Shown here one piece after another: positions 50,769-59,068 of a stretch of DNA of 64,000 bases. Under the pieces are notes generated by a model. The model made no database searches, had not been told where the DNA came from, and saw only the letters and a program-made list of their open reading frames with translations. Source of the DNA: Bryobacteraceae bacterium (lineage in GTDB: Bacteria > Acidobacteriota > Terriglobia > Bryobacterales > Bryobacteraceae). Position 1 is the first letter of the stretch. The number at the start of each line of letters is the position of its first letter. The stretch is from positions 1 through 64,000 of the forward strand of contig JARKOC010000058.1 in NCBI GenBank assembly GCA_029975915.1, read 5' to 3'. The position numbers were made by a program, and so were the translations under genes.

Positions 50769-52136
50769 TCAATTCCCGCGGATCCGCTGCAACATCGACA
50801 ACGCGGTCTCCACCAGTTTCTCTCCCGACCCAGGAGCGCAACGTGCGCTCACAGCCTCGTAATTGCCTTCGCCATGGGCCTTGCGATCCGGTACGTAACC
50901 GATGCTGCCATTGGCGAGTTCCACGACGAATGTCCGTTTGAACGGGGAGGCCTGCTTGATGGCCAAGCCCAGTTCGGTGAAGATCTCTCCTGGCAGCATG
51001 ACCAGCGCCGTGTCCTCGTTCAGCTTCATCACCTGCACCTCGGCCTGCAGTGGACCGCCCGCCAGCGCTTCCACGTCGAGAATCCGGAAGGCTTTCACCA
51101 GCTCCAGAAACGGCGCCGGCTTCGTTTGGCCGTAAGTCGCTGATGTCTGCCTGGCCCAGGCGACCTCCGAAGGATCATGAACCGCCGGACTAAGGGCGAC
51201 GGTTGTGGACACAGCCGCCAGCCGGGTGGCGGCCACTTCGAGGCGCGAAATTGTGCGGATCACCTCAGCGCCGAGCGCCGACCCGATGCGCGCGGCTTCC
51301 CCGTGGCCCTTCTGCGGCGAGGCGGATTTCACATCGATGTGATTCAGATTGCCGGCGCAGCCGATGGTGAAAATAGTCAGTCCGGGCCGTCTGGCAGCAA
51401 CAGTCCGGGCCAGTGTATAAGGGTAATCGGCGGAAATCTCCAGCCCTCCCACCGTGTCCAGGTGCAACGCGTAATTGACCAACGTGGCCATCGGCGTGCC
51501 GTCCGGGGATTCGACCGAAACCACACCCACCTCGGGGTCGATCGGACCCGCTGGTTTGACGATTTTGGGATTGAGCTTGCCCGGATTCCAGCCAACCGTT
51601 CCATCGGCCATGTGGAACCGCCGGTTGAAGGTCAGCGAGGGCTCATGGCCGGACGCGGAGCCTATACGCGCCGGTTTCAGCGCGGATTGGGCGTTGGCAA
51701 CCGCCTCCGCGATCTTCCCGGGCAGGCTCTCCGAATAGGCGCGGGCCAGTTCAGCATCCTTGCCCCGGAAGTCGAGCCTGGCGGTCGCCCCAGGAATAAC
51801 CGGACCTGTGTGCGCATGGGTCGCCGAAATCATGACATGGCTCTCAGGAATACCCGTTCTCGACCGGATCAACTGCCGGGCCCGCGCGGCCACCGGCGCA
51901 GGCATATGGATCACGTCGCAAACCACAAGCGCCAGGCTGGTCTTGCCTTGGCGCAGAACCAGCGCCTTTGCGTACAAGTCGTCATGAACGCCGGCCGATG
52001 CGCGCGGCGAGTAGTACCCCGCCATCGGAGTGCCCTGCGGCGGTGTGATGGCAATTTGCGCCGCACCGGCCATAAGCGGCTGCCCGTGCGATGGAGACAC
52101 TACCAATGTAAGCAGGAAGAGGAATTGAGCCTTCAC
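50769..52136 (-). CDS. Neutral/alkaline ceramidase-like exported hydrolase
   Basis: About 455 residues of the neutral/alkaline non-lysosomal ceramidase N-terminal family. The diagnostic opening is MAGAAQIAITPPQGTPMAGY; metal ligands are likely in MISATHAHTGPV and YALHLDTVGG. Members in soil bacteria act on lipids or remain uncharacterised. The start is unclear: ATG 52220 would overlap the UxaA-type gene by 47 bp and give no signal peptide. GTG 52136 (or TTG 52139) gives a good one (VKAQFLFLLTLVVSPSHG) with GAAGGA upstream. Confidence 0.78.
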   Translation of the reverse strand: MKAQFLFLLTLVVSPSHGQPLMAGAAQIAITPPQGTPMAGYYSPRASAGVHDDLYAKALVLRQGKTSLALVVCDVIHMPAPVAARARQLIRSRTGIPESHVMISATHAHTGPVIPGATARLDFRGKDAELARAYSESLPGKIAEAVANAQSALKPARIGSASGHEPSLTFNRRFHMADGTVGWNPGKLNPKIVKPAGPIDPEVGVVSVESPDGTPMATLVNYALHLDTVGGLEISADYPYTLARTVAARRPGLTIFTIGCAGNLNHIDVKSASPQKGHGEAARIGSALGAEVIRTISRLEVAATRLAAVSTTVALSPAVHDPSEVAWARQTSATYGQTKPAPFLELVKAFRILDVEALAGGPLQAEVQVMKLNEDTALVMLPGEIFTELGLAIKQASPFKRTFVVELANGSIGYVPDRKAHGEGNYEAVSARCAPGSGEKLVETALSMLQRIRGN

Positions 52137-52173
52137 CAAGGCGATTGTCGATCCTTCAGAAAGATTAATCAAG

Positions 52174-53712
52174 CTAAAGAATTGGGCCGATCCGCCAAGG
52201 CACGAATTCGGCATGGCCAAGCCGTTCGCTCGCCGTCTTTTCGCCAGAGGCGACTCTGAGCAGGGCGTCGAAGATCTCGTGGCCGACCTGGGGAATTGTA
52301 GCCGTTCCGTCGGCGATGCGGCCGGCGTTCAAATCGATGTTCTCGCCCATCCGCTTATACAAGCCGGTGTTTGAACTGATCTTGAATACCGGCACGGTGG
52401 GGAAGCCAATGGCGCTGCCCCGGCCCGTGGTGAAGGCGATCAGATTGACGCCGCCGGCGCCGAGTCCGGCCAGCGAGACCGGGTCGTAGCCGGGCGTGTT
52501 CATGAAGACAAACCCGGGCGCGGTGACTCGTTCGGCGTAGTCGAGCGCCTGGTTCAGAGTGGACGTCCCGCTCTTAGCCGCCGCACCGAGCGACTTCTCC
52601 AGGATGTTGGACAAACCGCCCTCCTTGTTGCCGGGCGAGGGATTGTCGTCGAAGCTTCCGCCGAAGGGGCGAAGGTAAGACTTATATTTTTCAATGAGTT
52701 CGAGGAGCCGCTCGGCGACCAAACGATTTCGGGCCCGCCGGACTAGGAGATGCTCGGCGCCGAAGATCTCCGGCGTTTCCGCGAGGACGGCGGTGGCGCC
52801 CAGACTGGCCAGAATGTCCGAACAAACACCCAGAGCAGGATTCGCGGTGATGCCCGAAAATGAATCCGACCCCCCACAGTTCAGCCCGAGAACCAGTTTG
52901 GAGGCCGGCAAGGGGACGCGGCGTTCAGATGCAGCGCGGGCGATGAATTCGTCGATCCTCCGCCGCGCATCGGCCACGGTGGCCGAGGTGCCGCCGGATT
53001 GCTGGAGCGTGAGTCCAAGGATCCGGTCAGGCGCGGGATTCCTGACGCCGAGGTAGTGCTCAACCTGGTTGACCTCGCAGCCGAGTCCCACAACCAGGGC
53101 GGCCGAGACGTTCGGATGGTCCAGAACTCCCGAGAGCGTCCGTTCCAATTGTTCGGTATCGGGGCCAATAGAATGGCCGCAGCCGTCGCCGTGAGGAAAG
53201 GCTGCAACTCCATCGACATTATCGGGTAGGATTTGGCCGGTGTAGGAGCGTGCGATTCGATCTACGGTATGTGCCGAACAATTCGATGCGGCAACTACTG
53301 CGATGTAGTTCCGCGTGCCCGCGCGGCCGTCCTGGCGCAGGTAGCCCTGAAACGAGGGCTGAGCGGCCGGAGGTGTAGGCGGGAGGATGTCGCCGGTGGG
53401 GAATTCGTAGGCGCGTGAACCCTCCTCGAATGCAAGGTTATGCGTGTGGACCCATTCTCCGGGCTCGATCGTCTGCGTGGCGCGTCCGATCACCTGGCCA
53501 TACCGGCGGACCTCCTCGCCCCGATTGATCCGGCGCAGAGCCGCCTTATGGCCCACTGGAATGGCCTGTTTCAGAACGACCGATTCTGAACCAGGACGAA
53601 TCGTTTGGCCGGCGGCTAGGGCGACCCGCGCAATAGCCACTTGATCGTCCGGATGCAGGAGAAGCGCTGCGTTTTCTTCGGAAGGCGGCGGGAGGATTTC
53701 GACAAGGTTCAT
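52174..53712 (-). CDS. UxaA-family altronate/galactarate dehydratase-like protein
   Basis: A 512-residue single-chain dehydratase with an N-terminal SAF domain (about 10-105; VLKQAIPVGHKAALRRI) followed by the UxaA/GarD catalytic part: YLRQDGRAGTRNYIAVVAAS, NCSAHTVDRIA, FPHGDGCG, GLNCGGSDSFSGITANPALG and VSLAGLGAGGVNLIAFTTGRGS. Such enzymes dehydrate altronate, galactarate or related acids to 2-keto-3-deoxy acids, the substrates for the DapA-type aldolase at 55.8 kb. It starts at ATG 53712, 11 bases after the HIT-family gene stop. Confidence 0.88.
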   Translation of the reverse strand: MNLVEILPPPSEENAALLLHPDDQVAIARVALAAGQTIRPGSESVVLKQAIPVGHKAALRRINRGEEVRRYGQVIGRATQTIEPGEWVHTHNLAFEEGSRAYEFPTGDILPPTPPAAQPSFQGYLRQDGRAGTRNYIAVVAASNCSAHTVDRIARSYTGQILPDNVDGVAAFPHGDGCGHSIGPDTEQLERTLSGVLDHPNVSAALVVGLGCEVNQVEHYLGVRNPAPDRILGLTLQQSGGTSATVADARRRIDEFIARAASERRVPLPASKLVLGLNCGGSDSFSGITANPALGVCSDILASLGATAVLAETPEIFGAEHLLVRRARNRLVAERLLELIEKYKSYLRPFGGSFDDNPSPGNKEGGLSNILEKSLGAAAKSGTSTLNQALDYAERVTAPGFVFMNTPGYDPVSLAGLGAGGVNLIAFTTGRGSAIGFPTVPVFKISSNTGLYKRMGENIDLNAGRIADGTATIPQVGHEIFDALLRVASGEKTASERLGHAEFVPWRIGPIL

Positions 53713-53722
53713 GGATCGGCTT

Positions 53723-54265
53723 TCAGCGGACGAGGGCGGTCTCGGTGATCTGGTCGCCGAGGTGGACATGGTATCCGCCTTCGACAGGGTGAACCCAAAT
53801 GCCGCCCTCGACCGGGGCAGGGATGTCCTCGATTCGCCTGATCAGAATTCCAGAACTGGTTTCAGCGGCCTTGATAAACCGGCCGACGTGCAGGTGGAGA
53901 TGGCATTGGGTGCGAGCGCGTTCTCCGTTATACGCCAGACCCCACTCGTCGCCGAACTTCTCCCTGGCCACGCGAATGGCTTCACGCCAAAGTTTGTCGC
54001 GCTGGGCCTTTGGCAGGTCGCGGAAATGGTGCTGAGCCGAACCGTGGGCCACCGGAAGCACCAGCCAGCGGCCGGGTTTGCGCGGGTTGATGTCCTTCAG
54101 TACAAAGAACTCCTCGCCGGCCGGGCGTTTCTCGGCTTCGTTGCACAGACTGCACTGGCGGGCCTTCATCGACTCTGGATTTTTCGGATCGCAGGCGCAG
54201 TTCGAGATGTCGGCGCGCAACAGCGCCGTTGATGATAACAGCAGGATAAGCGCAATACGTCGCAT
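53723..54265 (-). CDS. Exported HIT-superfamily protein
   Basis: A 180-residue protein with signal peptide MRRIALILLLSSTALLRA. Two cysteine pairs follow (CACD near 25 and CSLC near 40), possibly a small metal site or disulfides. The core has the HIT signature CHLHLHVG (His-x-His-x-His), giving nucleotide hydrolase or transferase chemistry. Exported HIT proteins include CDP-diacylglycerol pyrophosphatases, so a lipid-nucleotide substrate is possible. It is cotranscribed with the UxaA-type gene by proximity (11 bases) and divergent from the GT39 gene across about 20 bases. Confidence 0.72.
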   Translation of the reverse strand: MRRIALILLLSSTALLRADISNCACDPKNPESMKARQCSLCNEAEKRPAGEEFFVLKDINPRKPGRWLVLPVAHGSAQHHFRDLPKAQRDKLWREAIRVAREKFGDEWGLAYNGERARTQCHLHLHVGRFIKAAETSSGILIRRIEDIPAPVEGGIWVHPVEGGYHVHLGDQITETALVR

Positions 54266-54274
54266 TGGGGCCAT

Positions 54275-54280
54275 TATACT
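54275..54280 (+). promoter_or_regulatory. -10 box TATACT of the GT39 gene
   Basis: TATACT ends 5 bases before GTG 54286 in a 20-bp divergent gap. Any -35 must lie inside the HIT gene's first codons. A leaderless or near-leaderless start is implied. Confidence 0.45.
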
Positions 54281-54285
54281 GGTGG

Positions 54286-55743
54286 GTGTCCTCCGGCCGC
54301 CTCACCGAGTTGAACTGGTTCGCCCGGATCCTTGCATTCTTTTTACTGGCGGCCTTCACCTATTTCGCCTTCCTGGGCGGTTGCGGCCTGCTCGGTCCGG
54401 ACGAGCCGCGCTACGCGAACATCGGCCGCGCGATGGCCGAATCGGGCGATTGGGTGACGCCGCGGCTTTCCGGCCAACCTTGGTTTGAGAAGCCGGCTCT
54501 TTCTTATTGGATGACGGCGGTGGCGACATCGCTTGGATTCGACGGTGAATGGGCAACGAGAATTCCCGTCGCGGCCATGTCTTTGGTTTTTTTGGGTTTC
54601 TACGCCTGGGCGCTGGCGCGGTTGGCCGGGCGGCGGGAAGCGGCGGCCGCGACCATGATGCTGGCATCCTCGGCCGGATGGCTGGCCTATTCGCACGTGG
54701 CAGTGATGGACTTGCCGCTGGCTGCGTGCTTCACAACGTCTCTTCTGGCCGGCTTGCTCCGGCTGAACGGCGGAAACAGATGGACCATCTGGTTGAGCGG
54801 AGCAGCCGCCGGTCTGGCTTTGCTGGCCAAGGGCGCTGTGGCCTTGGTCCTGTTGGTCCCGCTCATCTGGTTCGCCAGAAAACAGTGGAAGGATCTGGCG
54901 ACGGCCGGGGCGGCGGCAGTCGTGGTAGCGGGACCTTGGTACGCCGCTGTCACCTGGGTCAATGGCTGGGCGTTCGTGGACGAGTTCTTTATCCGCCACC
55001 ATCTGTCCAGATTCGCCAGTGAAGAATTACGGCACGTCCAACCGTTCTGGTTTTATTTGCCTGTGATGCTAGGCTTGGTTTTCCCTTGGACTCCGATGGC
55101 CGCCAGTTTGCCTAGAGCGTTGTGGGGCGAGCGATGGGCGCGTGTGGCCGGCGTCACCCTGGCCTTCGGCATTGCGTTCTTTTCCATTTCGACCAATAAG
55201 CTGCCGGGATACGTCCTGCCGCTGCTCCCGGTTTACCTTGCGCTGCTGGCCACAGCGGCGGTTCGATACGAACATCCTGGGCGTTCGTTTGGTCTCGCCG
55301 GGATCCTGCTGTCGCTTGTTCCGGTGGGAGCCTCGGCGCTGCCGGGAGCGATGCTGCACGGCTTAAGCAGGACCGAACTCGGCGGGCTGCCATGGCAGTA
55401 CGTCATCACGGCGCTGCCTGTGGGCGTTGCGGCCTGGATGCTGGCGCGAAGGGAGCGAATCACGGCGGCGGTTGCGGTTATCTCAATAGCGATGTTGGCT
55501 GGGGCCGGTTGGGTGAAACTCAGCGCCTGGCCGGTTCTCGACGAGGTTGTGTCCGCCAGGGGATTGTACAGGAAAGTGCATACGAGACAGGCGGATGCCT
55601 GTATTGAGAGTCTGCACAGGAGTCTCCGTTACGGGCTGGATTACTACACCAGAACGCCCGTGCCGGACTGTGCGCAGGATCCCCGTCCAGTCAGGATTAC
55701 CCAGAGACCGGGCGGCCTGCCTTCGGTTCGGGTTATGGAATAG
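54286..55743 (+). CDS. Membrane glycosyltransferase, GT39/ArnT-like
   Basis: About 485 residues with many membrane helices, related to PMT/ArnT lipid-linked-sugar transferases. The first loop carries the acidic motif GLLGPDEPRYANIGRAMAES, then GQPWFEKPALSYW, typical of the family. It transfers a sugar from a polyprenyl carrier to a lipid or protein in the periplasm. GTG 54286 is chosen for proximity to the -10 box; TTG 54265 would overlap the opposite gene's start. Confidence 0.82.
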   Translation: MSSGRLTELNWFARILAFFLLAAFTYFAFLGGCGLLGPDEPRYANIGRAMAESGDWVTPRLSGQPWFEKPALSYWMTAVATSLGFDGEWATRIPVAAMSLVFLGFYAWALARLAGRREAAAATMMLASSAGWLAYSHVAVMDLPLAACFTTSLLAGLLRLNGGNRWTIWLSGAAAGLALLAKGAVALVLLVPLIWFARKQWKDLATAGAAAVVVAGPWYAAVTWVNGWAFVDEFFIRHHLSRFASEELRHVQPFWFYLPVMLGLVFPWTPMAASLPRALWGERWARVAGVTLAFGIAFFSISTNKLPGYVLPLLPVYLALLATAAVRYEHPGRSFGLAGILLSLVPVGASALPGAMLHGLSRTELGGLPWQYVITALPVGVAAWMLARRERITAAVAVISIAMLAGAGWVKLSAWPVLDEVVSARGLYRKVHTRQADACIESLHRSLRYGLDYYTRTPVPDCAQDPRPVRITQRPGGLPSVRVME

Positions 55744-55768
55744 CCCCGGCTGAGCAGGGATAGGGTTG

Positions 55769-56686
55769 TCAGAGGAGTCCGGCGTCGATCAGGGCTGCGC
55801 GAATGCGGTCGCGGACCTCGTCCGGCACAGGTTCGAATGGAGGCGCGAAATACGCCTGGCAGATTCCGCGAAGTTCCATCGCGCATTTGAGCCCCCGGAA
55901 GTAGCCCGAACGTTCGGGCAAGGCATCGTAAATCCGCTCCGAGATGGTATTGACCTTTGCGATCAAAGGCGCGGCCAGGTCGAAGCGGTTGGCGACGGCG
56001 GCGGCATAGAGCGAGGTGTAAATCTCCGGGGCCAGATTTGCGCCGCCGGTGACGCCGCCGTGAGCGCCCATCCGAACCGCTTCCCACAATTGCTCCTCCG
56101 GGCCGATGAGGATTGTGAACTCGGGACGGTCCCGAAATGCGTCGATCAACCGCTGGAAGAGGTCCATGTCGCCGGTGCTATCCTTCACGCCGAGACAGCC
56201 GGGCAGTTCCGAGGCTCTCCGGATGGTCTCGATAGCGAAGGAGTCCCGCGTACAGAACGGGATGTTATAGAGCAAGAAGGGCAGCGGCAGCCGGACGGCG
56301 AGAGCGCGGACGAAGCCGGAAAGTTCTGCCTGGGTCATGGGATAGTAGTGCGGAGCAGCGAACACGACGGCATCGCATCCGGCCTCGAAGGCGCGTTCGG
56401 CCATCCATGCCGCCTCGTCCACGCTTGAATCGGTGATTCCGGCGAAGACGGGCACACGGCGATTTGCGACCGAGGCGGCCAATCGCAGGAAGGCGGCGCG
56501 AAGGTCGCGGCCCAGATGAGGAGCTTCTCCGGTTGTGCCAAGGGGGAAGATCCCGTTCACGCCCGCCGCGATCATCGACTCGACCAATCGTTCCAGACTT
56601 CGCTCGTCGAGCGAGCCATTCGCGTTGAGAGGGGTGATCAGGGGCGGAATGATGCCGCGGATGGGGGCGCTGAGTCGAGTTGCCAT
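55769..56686 (-). CDS. DapA/KDG-aldolase family lyase
   Basis: A 305-residue class I aldolase of the dihydrodipicolinate-synthase superfamily. Opening GIIPPLITPLNANGSLD, pyruvate-binding loop GTTGEAPHL, conserved Tyr in LLYNIPFCTRDS and Schiff-base Lys in LGVKDSTGD. Because it lacks lysine-pathway neighbours and an UxaA-type dehydratase lies 2 kb away, a 2-keto-3-deoxy-sugar-acid aldolase or related lyase is more likely than true DapA. Confidence 0.85.
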   Translation of the reverse strand: MATRLSAPIRGIIPPLITPLNANGSLDERSLERLVESMIAAGVNGIFPLGTTGEAPHLGRDLRAAFLRLAASVANRRVPVFAGITDSSVDEAAWMAERAFEAGCDAVVFAAPHYYPMTQAELSGFVRALAVRLPLPFLLYNIPFCTRDSFAIETIRRASELPGCLGVKDSTGDMDLFQRLIDAFRDRPEFTILIGPEEQLWEAVRMGAHGGVTGGANLAPEIYTSLYAAAVANRFDLAAPLIAKVNTISERIYDALPERSGYFRGLKCAMELRGICQAYFAPPFEPVPDEVRDRIRAALIDAGLL

Positions 56687-56913
56687 GAGAGCCGAACAAA
56701 CACTCTATCACTTCGAGTCCGGCAGAGAACTCTTTTCATCCTGTTGATTTTCCGTGTATAGTGTGATGGAGAGGGTCAAGGCTGAGGCTTCTCAACCAAA
56801 CGAACTCGACCAGCCGGTGGCAGGCGCACAATAGTAAGCGATTGGTGCGTCCGCACGCCACCGCTCCGCGCAAAACCAATCAAAGGATAATCTCCCGCTA
56901 GCCGAATCCCCGC

Positions 56914-57522
56914 ATGTATCCACCCAGATTTGTACGTCCCCGAGTCAGAGTCAGAGAGAACGTCAACGAGGCGATCCGGGCCCGCGAGGTTCGAGCCGTC
57001 TTCCCCGATGGCGTGGTCGAAGTCATGCCGACCCAAGCCGCAGTGCGCAAGGCATTGGACATGGGTTTGGACCTCATCGTCGTCTCTCCAACCGCGGAAC
57101 CCCCTGTCGCCAAGGCCATGGACTATGGCCAGTGGCAGTATGAGCAGAAGAAGAAGCAGCACGACGCACGGAAGAAGCAGCACGTGATCCAGGTGAAGGA
57201 GGTCAAGTTCCGGCCCAACACCGACGATCATGACTACGACTTCAAGCTCAAGCACGCCATGCGCTTCCTCGGCGAGGGCAACCGCGTGAAAGCCATCGTG
57301 CAGTTCCGCGGGCGCGAGATCGCCCATGCCGATTTGGGCCGGAAACTGCTCATGAGACTGGCAGCCGATCTGTCCGAGGTTGGCGCGGTGGAAGGGACGC
57401 CGAGGCTGGAAGGCCGAAGCGCGCACGTCGTCATCAGCCCGGTGAAGAAGGACGCCAAAGAAAAGAAGAAGGACACTCCGGCTTCGCCGCCAGCGGCCCC
57501 CCCGGCGGCACCGGCACAATAG
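56914..57522 (+). CDS. infC: Translation initiation factor IF-3
   Basis: A 202-residue IF-3. N-terminal domain NEAIRAREVRAVFPDGVVEV, linker YGQWQYEQKKKQHDARKKQ and C-terminal ribosome-binding domain VKEVKFRPNTDDHDYDFKLK. It is longer than usual because of an Ala/Pro/Lys-rich tail (about residues 175-202). The start is a plain ATG at 56914, whereas many infC genes use AUU/AUC for autoregulation. It is not followed by rpmI-rplT, its usual partners. Confidence 0.92.
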   Translation: MYPPRFVRPRVRVRENVNEAIRAREVRAVFPDGVVEVMPTQAAVRKALDMGLDLIVVSPTAEPPVAKAMDYGQWQYEQKKKQHDARKKQHVIQVKEVKFRPNTDDHDYDFKLKHAMRFLGEGNRVKAIVQFRGREIAHADLGRKLLMRLAADLSEVGAVEGTPRLEGRSAHVVISPVKKDAKEKKKDTPASPPAAPPAAPAQ

Positions 57523-57563
57523 CACAGGGCGGGAAGATCAGGCGGGAGCATGGGCAAGGCTTT

Positions 57564-57585
57564 CCGGGTACACGAGTGTGCCCGG
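57564..57585 (+). terminator. Weak hairpin after infC
   Basis: CCGGG-TA-CAC (57564-57573) pairs with GTG-CCCGG (57578-57585) around GAGT, 41 bases after the infC stop. There is no T-run, so its role is uncertain. Confidence 0.3.
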
Positions 57586-57629
57586 GCCGCCGCTTAGCGT
57601 ACTTTTGTGCGCCAGCGGCGCCTGGGCGC

Positions 57630-58160
57630 TCAATAGAACAGGTACTTGCGCCACTGCTCGTCGGCGCGGCCAACCAGACGCATCAGGTGCCTGGATGTAT
57701 GCAGGCTGAAGGGTTTGGGGTAGCGGAGCAGGCGCATGCCTGCCTCCTCTGGCGTACGGTTGCCCTTGCGGTTGTTGCATCCGTGACAGCAGGCCACGAG
57801 GTTCTCCCAACTGGATTCCCCGGAGCGCGAACGGGGGATGACATGATCCAGCGTGAGTTCCGCGCCGGCAAAAGTCTTGTGGCAGTACTGGCAGGTGTAA
57901 CGGTCGCGGATCAGGATGTTTTTCCGTGACAAAGCGCGCGTCTGGTGTGGAATCCGGCGGTATTCGAGCAACCGGATGACGCTGGGCATGGCAAAGTCCC
58001 GGCGGCAGGCATGGATTGATTCGCCGGCGTGCGCCTCCGCAGCGGCGACACCCTTCAGGATCAGGACCAGCGCCCGTCGGGCGGCACAGATGTTGACGGG
58101 TTCGTAACTCGCGTTCAGCACGAGGACGGGCCGTTGTAATGGCTCAGCATTTGCGGTCAT
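57630..58160 (-). CDS. HNH endonuclease-domain protein
   Basis: A 176-residue protein. After an N-terminal [20 protein letters not shown] segment, the C-terminal HNH domain has zinc-type cysteines CQYC (90-93) and CHGC (125-128), with the catalytic DH at 105-106 ([13 protein letters not shown]) and Asn at 130. This widespread housekeeping-like family has no firm substrate. Its ATG overlaps the comF stop as ATGA, so the two are coupled. Confidence 0.88.
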   Translation of the reverse strand: MTANAEPLQRPVLVLNASYEPVNICAARRALVLILKGVAAAEAHAGESIHACRRDFAMPSVIRLLEYRRIPHQTRALSRKNILIRDRYTCQYCHKTFAGAELTLDHVIPRSRSGESSWENLVACCHGCNNRKGNRTPEEAGMRLLRYPKPFSLHTSRHLMRLVGRADEQWRKYLFY

Positions 58161-58921
58161 GTCAGCGTGGTCTCCTCTGCTTTGTAAGTGAGCTTGTAGC
58201 CGGTTCCCAGAGCGGCGAAAGCCCTCCGGTCTACTCTGGCGACAGTGAGGACGGCGACTCGTAGCGCCCCCTTGCGTTTCAACTCGGCGGCGGCTTCGTT
58301 GACGGTGGAGCCTGTCGTCAGGACATCGTCTACCAACAGCACGCGCCGGCCCTGCACATGATTTCGCGAGGCCGAGAAACTGCCCTTCACATTGCGCCGC
58401 CTCTGGGCGCCGGTGAGGTCGGACTGTTTCCTGGTCCGGCGCGTGCGCTGAAGCGCGGTCAGGACGGGCAGGCCAGTGTGCCGTGACAATTCACGCGCCA
58501 GCAACTCACTTTGATTAAATCCTCGGCTGAGGCGCCTGGTCCAATGGATCGGCATGGGCACAATCGCGTCAATGCGCTCGTTCCGGGGCATGGCTTCAGC
58601 CAAACGCGCGCCGAGATGGCGGCCGAGAGAGCGCATCCCCTGGAATTTGAAACAATGGATCAGGCTCTTCAGAACGCCATCGTAGGGGCCCCATGAGTAT
58701 GCCGCGTCGAATGCGGAAACGCCCGCCGCGCAAAGCCGGCAGAGGCCATTTTCGTTGAGCGCGCGCTCACGCAGAAACGGAGTCCTGCACCTGCGGCAAA
58801 AGATCTCCGGATTCAGCGGCTTGGGATCATTGAGGCACTTCGGGCAGATGGGGGCGCGGCTATAACCGGTGAGTTCAGATTCGCAAATCCGGCAAGTGTC
58901 GGGGAAGATTGACGCAAACAG
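58157..58921 (-). CDS. comF: ComF-family phosphoribosyltransferase-like protein, start uncertain
   Basis: DNA-uptake-associated protein. The PRTase part is clear: [26 protein letters not shown] region, and [21 protein letters not shown] with the PRPP loop. An ATG exists at 58636, but homology continues upstream in the same frame and includes both zinc-finger pairs of ComF (CRIC, CPKC, CRRC, CRLC) and [20 protein letters not shown]. This open frame runs to the stop at 58991-58993 with no ATG, GTG or TTG. A CTG at 58921 is the only near-standard start. Either it uses CTG or an early frameshift has removed the real start (an alternative GTG in another frame follows GGAGG just upstream). Confidence 0.72.
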   Translation of the reverse strand: MFASIFPDTCRICESELTGYSRAPICPKCLNDPKPLNPEIFCRRCRTPFLRERALNENGLCRLCAAGVSAFDAAYSWGPYDGVLKSLIHCFKFQGMRSLGRHLGARLAEAMPRNERIDAIVPMPIHWTRRLSRGFNQSELLARELSRHTGLPVLTALQRTRRTRKQSDLTGAQRRRNVKGSFSASRNHVQGRRVLLVDDVLTTGSTVNEAAAELKRKGALRVAVLTVARVDRRAFAALGTGYKLTYKAEETTLT

Positions 58922-58930
58922 AGAAGAACA

Positions 58931-58949
58931 AACCTGGCGAACCCAGGTT
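58931..58949 (-). promoter_or_regulatory. Hairpin in the comF start region
   Basis: AACCTGG (58931-58937) pairs with CCAGGTT (58943-58949) around a 5-nt loop, 9 bases upstream of the CTG candidate start. It could block or position ribosomes, or it may simply be coding sequence if comF starts further upstream. Confidence 0.3.
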
Positions 58950-59068
58950 GCGAGGGGCGACCGGGCGTGAGCGAGACTTCGACTGAAGACTCACCTCCAA
59001 TCCGCAGTATACACCACGGGGATCCGGAACATATCCATTTGGTTTCGTGCTGAACTGGGATTAGGTCA

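Noticed and set aside
55769..56686. Lysine-pathway DapA
   Set aside because: The family allows it, but no lysine genes are nearby and sugar-acid genes are; kept as a general DapA/KDG-aldolase-family call.
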